Below, piece after piece: positions 29,668 to 39,080 of a stretch of DNA of 64,000 nucleotides. Every line of letters begins with the position of its first letter. Position 1 is the first letter of the stretch. The DNA is taken from positions 318,472-382,471 of the forward strand of contig JADJBM010000030.1 of the NCBI GenBank assembly GCA_016703785.1, read 5' to 3'. The translations under genes and the position numbers were made by a program. A model generated the notes under the pieces. The model was not told the DNA's origin, did not search any database, and saw only the letters and a program-made list of their open reading frames with translations. This DNA comes from Betaproteobacteria bacterium. Its GTDB lineage: Bacteria > Pseudomonadota > Gammaproteobacteria > Burkholderiales > Rhodocyclaceae.

Positions 29668-30420
29668 CTAGGCCAGACTTCGTTGGCGCCTTGCTTCGAA
29701 CAGGCAGATGCCGCTTGCAACGGAGACGTTCAGGCTTTCCACGCTGCCAAGCATGGGTATCCTGACCAAGGCGTCGCAAGTTTCTTTCGTCAGGCGACGC
29801 AAACCGTCGCCTTCGGCGCCCAGCACCAACGCCAGGGGCTCCTTGAGATCGACGCCGTAGATATCCTTCTCCGCCTCGGCATCGGCACCGACCGTCGAGA
29901 TGCCGCGCTCCTGCATCTCCCGCAGCGAGCGCGCCAGATTGGTGACCGTCACGTATGGCACGCTGTCGGCGGCACCGCAGGCCACCTTGATGGCGGTAGC
30001 ATTGAGCCCCACCGCCCTGTCCTTCGGCGCGATGACCGCATGCGCACCGGCCGCGTCGGCCACGCGCAGACAGGCGCCGAGATTATGCGGGTCCTTCACC
30101 CCGTCCAGCACCAGCAGCAATGCCGGTTCGGCAAGGGTGTCCAGCACATCATCCAGGGTGACGTGGCGTTGTCCGGTCGAGACACGCGCCACCACGCCCT
30201 GGTGGCGCGCCGCCTTGCCGTGGCCACCAGCCATGCCATCGAGACGCGAAGGGTCGGTGGCAATGACACGCACGCTCTGAGCTTCAGCCAACTTGACGAG
30301 ATCGCGCGATCTGCCGTCCTGCCGTCCTGCAGCGAGGTAGATTTCCTGCACGCTGCCGGCGCTTTGCCGTAGCCGGGCATTGATAGCGTGAAAGCCATAG
30401 ATAAAGTGAGCATCAGCCAC
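29668..30420 (-). CDS. rlmB: 23S rRNA (guanosine-2'-O)-methyltransferase RlmB
   Basis: 250 residues. The GTG start at 30420 overlaps the rnr stop by 8 bases. N-terminal substrate-binding domain (HFIYGFHAINARLR), then a SPOUT domain with LVLDGVKDPHNLGACLRVAD, LALVLGAEGDGLRRL and SLNVSVASGICLFEARRQR. Methylates G2251 in 23S rRNA. Confidence 0.95.
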   Translation of the reverse strand: MADAHFIYGFHAINARLRQSAGSVQEIYLAAGRQDGRSRDLVKLAEAQSVRVIATDPSRLDGMAGGHGKAARHQGVVARVSTGQRHVTLDDVLDTLAEPALLLVLDGVKDPHNLGACLRVADAAGAHAVIAPKDRAVGLNATAIKVACGAADSVPYVTVTNLARSLREMQERGISTVGADAEAEKDIYGVDLKEPLALVLGAEGDGLRRLTKETCDALVRIPMLGSVESLNVSVASGICLFEARRQRSLA

Positions 30421-32629
30421 GCCGCCCGCCCTTTCCACCCGCCTCCTCGGCCAGACGGAAATCGATCTTGCTGCTCTCCATATCCACTCGCACCAGTTGC
30501 ACGCGCACACGGTCGGCCAGGCGGAAACGATTCCCGCTGCGCTCGCCGACCAGCTGGTGCTTGGCGTCGTCGTAATGGAAGTAATCGCTGCCTAGGTCCG
30601 AGATATGCACCAAACCCTCTACAAAAACATCGTCCAAAGCCACGAAAATACCGAAGGACTTGACGGCGGAAACACTACCGGCGAATTCCTCTCCGATGCG
30701 ATCGCGCATGTAGTAGCACTTCAGCCAGGACTCGACATCGCGCGTCGCCTCGTCGGCGCGCCGTTCGGTTTGCGAGCAGTGGATGCCGATGTCTTCCCAT
30801 TTGCCCGGCCTGTATTTTCCGCCTTGCAGCACAGCCTTGATGGCCCGGTGGATGACGAGATCGGGATAGCGCCTGATGGGCGAGGTGAAATGGGTGTATG
30901 ACTCGTAGGCCAAACCGAAATGACCGACATTCTCCGGGCTATAGACCGCCTGCTGCAGGGAACGCAGCATCACTGTCTGCAGGAGCTGCATGTCCGGCCG
31001 GCCCTTGATTGTATCCAGCAGGCGGGCGTAGTCCTTGGCGTGCGGTTCATCGCCACCGCTCAGGCTGAGGCCGAATTCCTTGAGGAACTCACGCAGCTTC
31101 TCCAGTTTCTCGGGCGTCGGCCCCTCGTGGATTCGGTAGAGCGCAGCATGCTCGTTTTCGTGCAGGAAGTCGGAGGCGCAGACATTGGCCGCAAGCATGC
31201 ATTCCTCGATGATGCGGTGAGCATCGTTGCGGCTTACCGGAATGATGCGTGAGATCTTTCCCTGTTCGTCGAAGATCATCTGCGTCTCGACCGTTTCGAA
31301 GTCGATTGCGCCACGCGCCGCGCGCGCCTTCACCAGCACACGATAGAGGGCATCGAGGTGGCGCAACTGGGGTAGCAGGCCCTTGAGCTTTTTCGTCGCC
31401 GCAGCGTCATCCTCGTAGAGGGCGGCCGCCACTTCGTTGTAGGTGAGCCGGGCGTGAGAGAACATCACCGCAGGGTAGAAGCGATAACGCTTGACGACGC
31501 CGTTGGCGGCGATAGCCATGTCACACACCATGCACAAGCGCTCGACCTGTGGGTTGAGCGAACAGAGCCCGTTGGATATCTTCTCCGGCAACATCGGAAT
31601 CACGCGGCGCGGGAAATACACCGAGTTGCCGCGTTCCAGCGCGTCGCGGTCAAGTGACCGTTCCGCCTGTACGTAGTGGCTGACGTCGGCAATGGCGACG
31701 ACCAGGCGAAAACCGCCCTTGCCATCCTTGCCCTGGCGCTCGCAAAATACGGCGTCGTCGAAATCCTTGGCTGTCTCGCCGTCGATGGTCACCAGCGGAA
31801 GGCTGCGGAGGTCTTCACGCACACCTCCTTCCCACTTCCAGTCACTCTTGCGCACCGCGTCCGGCAGCTTCTTCGCCTCGGCAAGACCATCCCGAGAAAA
31901 CTCGAAGGGCAGTTCATGCTTCCTCAGCGCAATCTCGATTTCCATACCCGGATCGGCGTAGTTGCCGAGGATCTCGACCACCTTGCCGATCGGCTGAGCC
32001 TGCCTGGAAGGCTGCTCGATGATCTCGACCACCACCACCTGCCCCGCCACGGCCTTGAGCTTGCCGCCGGGTGCAATCAGGATGTCCTGACTGATGCGAC
32101 GGTTCTCGGCCACGACGAACAGTACACCGTGCTCGTTGTGAACACGACCCACGAGACGGTGGTTGGCACGCTCCAGCACCTCGACAATCTTGCCCTCGGG
32201 CCGGCCACGGCGGTCTGTGCCGACGATGCGCGCCATGACGCGATCACCGTGCAGGGCCTTGTCCATTTCCTTCGGACCGAGAAACAAGTCCGGACCTTCC
32301 TCGTCAGGCACCAGAAAACCGTATCCGTCCGGATGACCTTCGACGCGGCCGCGGATGAGGTCGGCCTTGTCCGGGATGAGGTAATCGCCGCGGCGGTTCT
32401 GCATGATCTGGCCTTCGCGCCCCATCGCGCCGAGGCGGCGCGAAAAGGCGTCGAACTCCTGCGCCTTGACGTCTAGCAGGTCGGCCAATTCGTCAAATGA
32501 CAACGGCACGCCTCGCTCCGTCAATGTGACAAGCACGAACTCCCTGCTCGGCAGGGGGTTTTCGTATTTCCCGGCCTCGCGCTCATAGTGGGGATCGCGC
32601 TTGCGTATCTTGCTGGGTTTGTTTGACAA
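30413..32629 (-). CDS. rnr: Ribonuclease R
   Basis: 738 residues. The start is TTG at 32629, supported by AAGGAAAG 8 bases upstream and by the family start (SNKPSKIRKRDPHYERE). Winged-helix region, two cold-shock domains, RNB catalytic domain with ETAKDFDDAVF and the ADVSHYV segment, an S1 domain (GSVSAVKSFGIFVALDD) and a short basic tail. Degrades structured RNA 3' to 5'. Its start overlaps the -35 box of divergent tRNA-Leu. Confidence 0.96.
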   Translation of the reverse strand: MSNKPSKIRKRDPHYEREAGKYENPLPSREFVLVTLTERGVPLSFDELADLLDVKAQEFDAFSRRLGAMGREGQIMQNRRGDYLIPDKADLIRGRVEGHPDGYGFLVPDEEGPDLFLGPKEMDKALHGDRVMARIVGTDRRGRPEGKIVEVLERANHRLVGRVHNEHGVLFVVAENRRISQDILIAPGGKLKAVAGQVVVVEIIEQPSRQAQPIGKVVEILGNYADPGMEIEIALRKHELPFEFSRDGLAEAKKLPDAVRKSDWKWEGGVREDLRSLPLVTIDGETAKDFDDAVFCERQGKDGKGGFRLVVAIADVSHYVQAERSLDRDALERGNSVYFPRRVIPMLPEKISNGLCSLNPQVERLCMVCDMAIAANGVVKRYRFYPAVMFSHARLTYNEVAAALYEDDAAATKKLKGLLPQLRHLDALYRVLVKARAARGAIDFETVETQMIFDEQGKISRIIPVSRNDAHRIIEECMLAANVCASDFLHENEHAALYRIHEGPTPEKLEKLREFLKEFGLSLSGGDEPHAKDYARLLDTIKGRPDMQLLQTVMLRSLQQAVYSPENVGHFGLAYESYTHFTSPIRRYPDLVIHRAIKAVLQGGKYRPGKWEDIGIHCSQTERRADEATRDVESWLKCYYMRDRIGEEFAGSVSAVKSFGIFVALDDVFVEGLVHISDLGSDYFHYDDAKHQLVGERSGNRFRLADRVRVQLVRVDMESSKIDFRLAEEAGGKGGRRG

Positions 32630-32650
32630 AATCGATCTTTCCTTTAAAAT
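32623..32650 (+). promoter_or_regulatory. tRNA-Leu promoter overlapping rnr start
   Basis: TTGACA at 32623-32628, 16-base spacer, TAAAAT at 32645-32650; the tRNA begins 13 bases later. The -35 hexamer covers the first codons of rnr on the other strand. Confidence 0.75.
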
Positions 32651-32662
32651 TGCGCCCTCTTT

Positions 32663-32749
32663 GCCCAGATGGCGGAATTGGTAGACGCACTAGGTTCAGG
32701 TCCTAGCGGTGGCAACACTGTGGAGGTTCGAGTCCTCTTCTGGGCACCA
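32663..32749 (+). tRNA. tRNA-Leu (CAG anticodon)
   Basis: 87 nt with encoded CCA. Acceptor GCCCAGA pairs with TCTGGGC; D-arm GGCGGAATTGGTAGACGC; anticodon stem CTAGG/CCTAG with loop TTCAGGT; long variable arm; GGTTCGAGTCC T-arm. Confidence 0.97.
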
Positions 32750-32757
32750 GATGCAAA

Positions 32758-32791
32758 GGAAAAAAGCCGGTCATCGACCGGCTTTTTTTCG
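32758..32791. terminator. Bidirectional terminator between tRNA-Leu and purA
   Basis: AAAAAAGCCGGTC-ATC-GACCGGCTTTTTTT: strong stem with A and T tracts, serving both the plus-strand tRNA and the minus-strand ndk-to-purA run. Confidence 0.93.
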
Positions 32792-32795
32792 TCCG

Positions 32796-34106
32796 TTACT
32801 TGAACGGATGCCGCAACACAATGGTCTCCTCGCGATCCGGGCCGGTCGAAATCATATCCACCGGCACACCGCAGAGCGCCTCCATCCTTTTCAGGTAAGC
32901 CTGCGCCGCCGTCGGCAGCGCCTCGAATCTCTTTACGCCAACGGTGCTCTCCTTCCACCCCGGCAGCGATTCATATACCGGCTCGCAACGCTCGAGATCG
33001 TCGGCGCCGACTGGCAGGATGTCGCTAAAGCGGCCGTCAATGCGATAGCCCGTGCATATTTTTATTTCCTCGATACCGTCGAGCACGTCGAGCTTGGTGA
33101 CGCACAGTCCGGAAACGCCGTTGATCTGGATCGAGCGCTTCAGTGCCGCCGCATCGAACCAGCCGCAACGTCGCGCGCGCCCCGTCGTGGCACCGAACTC
33201 ATGGCCGCGGGTAGCCATGTGCTTTCCGACAGGGTCGAGCTTGCCGACGGCATCGTAGAGTTCTGTCGGAAACGGGCCACCGCCGACGCGAGTAGTGTAA
33301 GCCTTGGTAATGCCCAGGACGTAGTGCAGCATGCCGGGACCGACGCCAGCACCGGCGGCTGCCGCACCGGCAATGCAATTCGAAGATGTCACATAGGGAA
33401 ACGTACCATGATCGATATCGAGCAAGGTACCCTGCGCACCCTCGAAAAGCAGGTTGGCGCCGTCATTGTGCGCGTCGTATAGCGCTCTCGGCACGTCGGC
33501 AATCATACGCGTCAAGCGCGGCGCAATGGTCATCGCGCCTTCCAGCACCTGCTGGAAATCAACAGTGTCAGCGCCTAAATAGTTCTTCAGGACAAAGTTA
33601 TGGTAGTCGAGGATTTCCGCCAGTTTTTCGGCGAAGGGCTTCGGTCGCAGCAAGTCTTGCACACGCAGGCCGCGCCGCGCCACCTTGTCCTCGTAAGCCG
33701 GGCCGATGCCGCGTCCAGTGGTGCCGATCTTCTTGGCACCCTTGGCCGCCTCACGCGCAACATCGAGTGCCTGGTGGTAGGGCAGGATCAGCGGGCATGC
33801 CTCGGAGATCTTCAATCGCGATTCGGCGTCGACTCCCGCCACCTGAAGCTCATCCAGTTCATGCATCAAGGCATCCGGCGAGAGGACAACGCCGTTGCCG
33901 ATATAACAGGTGACGCCCTCTCGCAGGATGCCGGAAGGCACGAGATGCAGCACTGTTTTCTTGCCGCCGATGACCAGCGTATGGCCGGCATTATGCCCTC
34001 CCTGGAAGCGCACGACGCCCTGGGCGTGATCGGTCAGCCAGTCGACTATCTTGCCTTTGCCCTCGTCACCCCATTGGGTGCCGATGACGACGACGTTCTT
34101 TGCCAT
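32796..34106 (-). CDS. purA: Adenylosuccinate synthetase
   Basis: 436 residues. P-loop GTQWGDEGKGKIVDWL near the N-terminus, FQGGHNAGHT, GTTGRGIGPAYEDK, and C-terminal TGPDREETI. Condenses IMP and aspartate using GTP in AMP synthesis. Three bases after hisZ, the common beta-proteobacterial pairing. Confidence 0.98.
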   Translation of the reverse strand: MAKNVVVIGTQWGDEGKGKIVDWLTDHAQGVVRFQGGHNAGHTLVIGGKKTVLHLVPSGILREGVTCYIGNGVVLSPDALMHELDELQVAGVDAESRLKISEACPLILPYHQALDVAREAAKGAKKIGTTGRGIGPAYEDKVARRGLRVQDLLRPKPFAEKLAEILDYHNFVLKNYLGADTVDFQQVLEGAMTIAPRLTRMIADVPRALYDAHNDGANLLFEGAQGTLLDIDHGTFPYVTSSNCIAGAAAAGAGVGPGMLHYVLGITKAYTTRVGGGPFPTELYDAVGKLDPVGKHMATRGHEFGATTGRARRCGWFDAAALKRSIQINGVSGLCVTKLDVLDGIEEIKICTGYRIDGRFSDILPVGADDLERCEPVYESLPGWKESTVGVKRFEALPTAAQAYLKRMEALCGVPVDMISTGPDREETIVLRHPFK

Positions 34107-34109
34107 TTT

Positions 34110-35270
34110 CTATGCTTCTCCCTGAATGTACTGGATAGTCCATTTCCCCGCGCACAACACCAATTTCCGGTCGCAGCCGGCTTCGGCCCAGGTACCCTCG
34201 TGGCCTGGCAACGCTTCAATGACGACCTCTCCCTTGTCCCGCAGTGACGCAACAAAGTCGCTCAAGCCATCGCCGTCATTGGAAGGCGCCAGGATTGCCC
34301 GCGGTGCGGACGATGTCGCGCCAAGTTGGGACAACTCGCGCAAATCCATGCTAAAGCCGGTCGCCGGCCGCCCGCGACCATAGGCTTTACCCACTTTGTC
34401 GTAGCGCCCACCCAAGGCAATCGCGCCGGGATGATCCGCGCAGTATGCGGCGAATACCACACCGCTGTGATAATGGTAGCCGCGCAAATCGGCCAAATCG
34501 AAGCTCACCGGCAGATCAGACAGCACGTTTGCCAATTTCCCGAGATCGCCTACGGCCTGGGCAATTTCCGCATCGCCCGGCAGCAGCTTGAGGGCTCGCT
34601 CCAGAGCTTCCGGGCCGCCATAGCATTCGGGCAGGGCCAGTAGGGCCGAGCGCACCGGCTCGGCGATGTCATTCACCAGTTCGCGCAAATCGGGGATGTC
34701 CTTGGACTGCAGTACGGCAAACAACTCCTGCTCCAGTTCCGGGTCCAGCCCGCCTCGCACTGAAAGTGCGCGGAAAACGCTTACATGGCCAAGATCGATA
34801 CGCGAGGTCTTCACGCCGGCGATCTCCAGCGTCTGGGCGAGCAGGCGGATCACTTCCACGTCCGCCTCTATGCCGGCATGGCCGTAGAGTTCCGCCCCAA
34901 TCTGCAGCGGTTCTCTCGTTGAGGTCAGGCCGGAAGGCAGCGTGTGCAGCACACTGCCGCAGTAGCACAACCGGGCCACGCCCTTGCGGTTGAGCAGATG
35001 CGCATCGATTCTGGCAACCTGCGGCGTGATGTCGGCCCTGACCCCCATTGTTCTCCCGGACAACTGATCGACCAGTTTGAAGGTACGCAAATCCATGTCG
35101 CGCCCGCTACCAGTGAGCAGCGATTCGATGTATTCGAGCAACGGCGGCATGACGAGTTCGTAGCCATGAAGGCAGAATTCGTCGAGCAGCGCGCGGCGCA
35201 GCATTTCCAGCCTGCGTGCTTCCGGAGGCAAAACGTCCTCGATGGATTCGGGCAGAAGCCAGCGGCGCAT
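34110..35270 (-). CDS. hisZ: ATP phosphoribosyltransferase regulatory subunit
   Basis: 386 residues from the ATG at 35270; a GTG at 35276 is also in frame but the family starts MRxWLLPE. Class II tRNA-synthetase-like fold: DVLPPEARRLEMLRRALLDEF, motif-2-like TMGVRADITPQVARI and GGRYD. It lacks anticodon domain and catalysis. Partners the short form of HisG (not in this window) in histidine synthesis. Confidence 0.93.
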   Translation of the reverse strand: MRRWLLPESIEDVLPPEARRLEMLRRALLDEFCLHGYELVMPPLLEYIESLLTGSGRDMDLRTFKLVDQLSGRTMGVRADITPQVARIDAHLLNRKGVARLCYCGSVLHTLPSGLTSTREPLQIGAELYGHAGIEADVEVIRLLAQTLEIAGVKTSRIDLGHVSVFRALSVRGGLDPELEQELFAVLQSKDIPDLRELVNDIAEPVRSALLALPECYGGPEALERALKLLPGDAEIAQAVGDLGKLANVLSDLPVSFDLADLRGYHYHSGVVFAAYCADHPGAIALGGRYDKVGKAYGRGRPATGFSMDLRELSQLGATSSAPRAILAPSNDGDGLSDFVASLRDKGEVVIEALPGHEGTWAEAGCDRKLVLCAGKWTIQYIQGEA

Positions 35271-35272
35271 GG

Positions 35273-35458
35273 TCACTTCAGTATGAACAGCAGGACGATT
35301 CCGACAAGAATCGATGACAATCCGAGAAAGCGGATCTGCCCGTCGGAAAGCTCAGTGATTCGGCGGAATGTCTCGCGCCAGGCTCTGGGGGCGACAAACG
35401 GCAACAGCCCCTCCAGCACAAGCATCAGGGCAAACGCCATCAGCAGCGTGGGCCACAT
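35273..35458 (-). CDS. DUF2065 small membrane protein
   Basis: 61 residues with two membrane helices (LLMAFALMLVLEGLLPFV and FLGLSSILVGIVLLFI). The ATG at 35458 overlaps the hflC stop as TGATG. This YjeT-like family sits after hflKC in many proteobacteria; function unknown. Confidence 0.9.
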   Translation of the reverse strand: MWPTLLMAFALMLVLEGLLPFVAPRAWRETFRRITELSDGQIRFLGLSSILVGIVLLFILK

Positions 35459-36333
35459 CACTTCCCTTTTCCGGTGCTCTTCAGATACTTGAAGAACTCG
35501 GTGTTCGGCTCGATCACCAGCACGTCCGTCTTGTTGCGGAAACTGGCACGATACGCTTCCAGGCTGCGGTAGAAGGAGTAGAACTCCGGATTTTGCCCGA
35601 ATGCCTGCGCGTACAATGCAGTAGCTTTCGCGTCGCCCTCGCCCTTGATGCGCTGAGCATCGCGGTACGCCTCCGCAATGATGATTTCACGTTGCCTGTC
35701 GGCATCGGCTCGAATTTTCTCGGCATCCGCGGCACCCTTCGAGCGCAACTCATTGGCGACCCGCTTGCGCTCGGTTTCCATGCGGCGGTACACCGATTCG
35801 GACACTTCCTGCGGCAGGTCAACACGCTTTAGACGCACGTCAACGATCTGTACGCCTATGGCGCGCGCATCGGCATCGGCCTTGGTGCGTACTTCCTCCA
35901 TGATTTTCTCGCGTTCGCCGGATACCACATCATGGATAGTGCGCTTACCAAACTCCTCGCGCAAAAGCGCGTTCACTGTCTGAGACAGGCGGATGTGGGC
36001 GCGTACCTCGTCACCCTGCACAGAGATGTAATACTGCTTGGCATCGATGATGCGCCATTTGACGAACGCATCGACCAGTACCGGTTTTTTCTCCGAAGTG
36101 ATGAAACGTTCTGGATCGGGCGAGTCGTAGGTAAGAATGCGCTTTTCGAAATAGCGCACGTTCTGGATCATCGGCCACTTGAAATACAATCCCGGCTCGG
36201 CAATCACACTCTTGATTTCACCCAACTGAAGTACGATCGCAAATTTGCGCTGATCGACCGTGAAGATCGACATGGCCGCCGCCACTAGAATGCCGAGAAT
36301 TGCTGCAGCAACGAAAGGTAGGCTGTGTCGCAT
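35458..36333 (-). CDS. hflC: HflC, SPFH-domain modulator of FtsH protease
   Basis: 291 residues: N-terminal membrane helix (FVAAAILGILVAAAMSIF), SPFH domain (VDQRKFAIVLQLGEIKSV, DAFVKWRI), and a long Ala/Glu/Arg coiled coil (ERKRVANELRSKGAADAEKI). With HflK it forms a cage around FtsH. Overlaps the hflK stop by one base. Confidence 0.96.
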   Translation of the reverse strand: MRHSLPFVAAAILGILVAAAMSIFTVDQRKFAIVLQLGEIKSVIAEPGLYFKWPMIQNVRYFEKRILTYDSPDPERFITSEKKPVLVDAFVKWRIIDAKQYYISVQGDEVRAHIRLSQTVNALLREEFGKRTIHDVVSGEREKIMEEVRTKADADARAIGVQIVDVRLKRVDLPQEVSESVYRRMETERKRVANELRSKGAADAEKIRADADRQREIIIAEAYRDAQRIKGEGDAKATALYAQAFGQNPEFYSFYRSLEAYRASFRNKTDVLVIEPNTEFFKYLKSTGKGK

Positions 36334-37559
36334 TATCGTTCCCCTCTTTCGCGGGAACGCAGCGCTTCGCGGGAACGCGTTGCCGAATCCAGTTGCGGCG
36401 GAACCTCGGCAGACAGGTTTGGCATAGATCGCAATGGTAATGCCACCGGTTCGCCGCCTACAGCGGCAGTCGGGGTTGCCGCTGCGGCCTGCATGAGTTT
36501 GTCTAGCGGAAGGTAGAGGAGATTCCCCGACCCTTTCGTGTCAAGCAGGATCTTGCTCGTGTTCGAGAGCATTTGCTGCACAGTATCGATGTACATCCGC
36601 TGCCGCGTTACTTCGGGCGCCTTGTTGTATTCGACCAGTATCTGTTTGAAGCGGCTCGCCTCGCCCTCTGCATTTGCAACCACGCGGCCCTTGTAACCAT
36701 TGGCTTCTTCCATCAGGCGTGCGGCGGTGCCGCGCGCTCTTGGAATGACGTCGTTGGCGTAAGCCTGACCCTCGTTGATCTGCCGGTCACGATCCTGCCC
36801 GGCCTTGACGGCGTCGTCGAATGCCGCCTGCACCTGCTCAGGCGGTTGCACATTCTGCAGGGTCAGCTTGGATACGACGATCCCCGTTCCGTAGCGGTCC
36901 AGGATTTCCTGCATGATCCTGGCGGCATTGGCTGCGACCTGTTCCCGCCCTTCGTATAGAGCGAAATCCATCTTGCTCTTGCCGATCACTTCGCGCATGG
37001 CCGTCTCGGCCGCCTGCAGCACGGAGTCGTCTGGATTTCGGTTGTTGAATAGGTATTCCTGCGGATCCTTCAAGAACCACTGGACCGCGAACTGGATGTT
37101 GATGATGTTTTCATCGTCGGTCAGCATCAGCCCTTCCTTGAGCACCCGGTTCTTGTCCGAACCGCGATAGCCCACTTCAACCACGCGCACATCGGAGAGG
37201 CGAACGATTTCATGTGCCTGGATGGGATAGGGCAGGCGCCAGCGCAGCCCCGGTTCCGTGGTTTGGGAATACCTGCCGAATGTCAGCACAACGCCTCTTT
37301 GCGACGCATCGACAATGTAGAAGCCACTGGCCAACCAGACCAGCAGCACCAGTACGGCCAGCGCGCCGATACCGCCGCCAAAAACCTTGAGGTTCATCGG
37401 CGGACGGGGGGGGCCGTCGCCGCGATTGTCACCATTGCCGCCCCCACCCTTCTTGCCGAACAGGCCGGAAAGTCGGCGATTGAAATCGCGCCACAGATCT
37501 TCGAGATCGGGGGGGCCCTGGTTCGGCCTATTTCCCCACTGGGGATCGTTCAGTGACAT
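36333..37559 (-). CDS. hflK: HflK, SPFH-domain modulator of FtsH protease
   Basis: 408 residues from the ATG at 37559 (MSLNDPQWGNRPNQGPPDLE). Gly-rich cytoplasmic N-terminus (GKKGGGGNGDNRGDGPP), one membrane helix (about 65-85), SPFH domain (VLTFGRYSQTTEPGLRWRLP) and coiled coil. An upstream in-frame ATG at 37577 is less likely. Partner of hflC. Confidence 0.95.
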   Translation of the reverse strand: MSLNDPQWGNRPNQGPPDLEDLWRDFNRRLSGLFGKKGGGGNGDNRGDGPPRPPMNLKVFGGGIGALAVLVLLVWLASGFYIVDASQRGVVLTFGRYSQTTEPGLRWRLPYPIQAHEIVRLSDVRVVEVGYRGSDKNRVLKEGLMLTDDENIINIQFAVQWFLKDPQEYLFNNRNPDDSVLQAAETAMREVIGKSKMDFALYEGREQVAANAARIMQEILDRYGTGIVVSKLTLQNVQPPEQVQAAFDDAVKAGQDRDRQINEGQAYANDVIPRARGTAARLMEEANGYKGRVVANAEGEASRFKQILVEYNKAPEVTRQRMYIDTVQQMLSNTSKILLDTKGSGNLLYLPLDKLMQAAAATPTAAVGGEPVALPLRSMPNLSAEVPPQLDSATRSREALRSRERGER

Positions 37560-37591
37560 CAGAATGCCAGTTATCATGGGTTCAATCTTGG

Positions 37592-38707
37592 TTAGGCGGC
37601 GTATGGTGTTGGGTCACCATGCTCCAGCGCAGTTTCTGCCAGCGCCTGTCGTAATAGATCCAATCCGGCACCGGTTCTTGCACTGACACGGACACGGGTA
37701 ATTTTACCATAGGCATTGCGCTCGACTGCGGGTTCGACCCCCGTGGCATCGATCTTGTTCCACACCAGGATCTGCGGGACTTTCGCGGCGCCAATTTCCT
37801 CCAGCACTCCATCTACTGCGCTTACTTGCGCATCACGATCCCCGCTGGCCGAGTCGACCACGTGCAGGAGCAGGTCTGCCGATGCCGTCTCTTCCAAGGT
37901 GGCATGAAAGGCGGCCACCAGCGAGTGTGGCAAATCGCGGATGAAGCCTACCGTGTCTGACAGGATCACCTGACCCGAGCCCTCCAGATAAAGCCGCCGC
38001 GAGGTGGTATCCAGAGTTGCGAACAACTGATTGGCGGCATAAGCCCCGGCTTTGGTGAGTGCATTGAAGAGTGTCGACTTGCCAGCGTTGGTATAGCCGA
38101 CCAGTGATACCGCCAACATCTCCCGCCGCGTGCGTGCGCGACGACGCACGACACGCTGGCGTTCCAGCTGTTTCAGACGCTCCTTCAGCATCTTGACCCG
38201 TTTGCCGAGCAGGCGCCTATCGGTTTCCAACTGAGTTTCACCCGGGCCGCGCAAGCCAATGCCGCCTTTCTGGCGCTCCAGGTGGGTCCAGCCGCGCACC
38301 AGACGTGTCGCCATGTGCTGCAATTGCGCCAGTTCCACCTGCAGCTTGCCCTCGTGACTCTTGGCGCGCTGGGCGAAGATGTCAAGAATCAGGCTGGCGC
38401 GGTCGACGACGCGACAGCCCAATTCCTTTTCCAGATTGCGCTGCTGGGCGGCAGACAACTCGTGATTGAAAATGGCTATGTCCGCACCGAAGTCTCGGAT
38501 GGTGTCCGCCAGTTCGGCCACCTTGCCCTTGCCGGCAAAAAGCGCCGAGTCCGGACGTTCGCGGCGCCCCTGCACGACAGCAGACGTGGTGGCACCGGCC
38601 GATGCGGCAAGCAGCTTCAATTCATCGAGGCGCTCGGCAATATCGCCTTGGCCGAAATCCAACTGGACGAGCACGGCGCTCTCGCCGCCACCTGGGCGTT
38701 CGAACAT
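37592..38707 (-). CDS. hflX: Ribosome-associated GTPase HflX
   Basis: 371 residues. N-terminal nucleotide-binding domain (GATTSAVVQGRRERPD, FAGKGKVAEL), helical linker, then a G domain with VGYTNAGKSTLFN, DTVGFIRDLPH and WNKID. Splits stalled ribosomes. Between hfq and hflK, the classical order. Confidence 0.96.
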   Translation of the reverse strand: MFERPGGGESAVLVQLDFGQGDIAERLDELKLLAASAGATTSAVVQGRRERPDSALFAGKGKVAELADTIRDFGADIAIFNHELSAAQQRNLEKELGCRVVDRASLILDIFAQRAKSHEGKLQVELAQLQHMATRLVRGWTHLERQKGGIGLRGPGETQLETDRRLLGKRVKMLKERLKQLERQRVVRRRARTRREMLAVSLVGYTNAGKSTLFNALTKAGAYAANQLFATLDTTSRRLYLEGSGQVILSDTVGFIRDLPHSLVAAFHATLEETASADLLLHVVDSASGDRDAQVSAVDGVLEEIGAAKVPQILVWNKIDATGVEPAVERNAYGKITRVRVSARTGAGLDLLRQALAETALEHGDPTPYAA

Positions 38708-38755
38708 GGAGTCCCTAGGATCGGCAGGCGAAGACCCGGCCGGAACTACCGGTCA

Positions 38756-38992
38756 TCAACTCTCGCTGTGCTCGTGCGGGATATTGACTGGGCGAGCCGG
38801 GACGACAGTGGATATGGCGTGCTTGTACACCATTTGTGTCACGGTATTCTTGAGCAGGACGACGTACTGGTCGAAGGATTCGACCTGTCCCTGCAACTTG
38901 ATGCCGTTCACCAAGTAAATGGATACCGGAATATGCTCTCGGCGCAGCGTGTTGAGGAACGGGTCTTGTAACAGTTGCCCTTTATTGCTCAT
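38756..38992 (-). CDS. hfq: RNA chaperone Hfq
   Basis: 78 residues: KGQLLQDPFLNTLRREHIPV (Sm1) and the Sm2 signature VYKHAIST. C-terminal tail short (PARPVNIPHEHSES). Mediates small RNA-mRNA pairing. Confidence 0.98.
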   Translation of the reverse strand: MSNKGQLLQDPFLNTLRREHIPVSIYLVNGIKLQGQVESFDQYVVLLKNTVTQMVYKHAISTVVPARPVNIPHEHSES

Positions 38993-39080
38993 GGTGTGGC
39001 CCCACGTAAAAAATTGTTTTTTGAAACGGCACTTTACCGGATTTTTTGGGCCTCCGCCACAGGCCTGGGCCAAACGCGCA

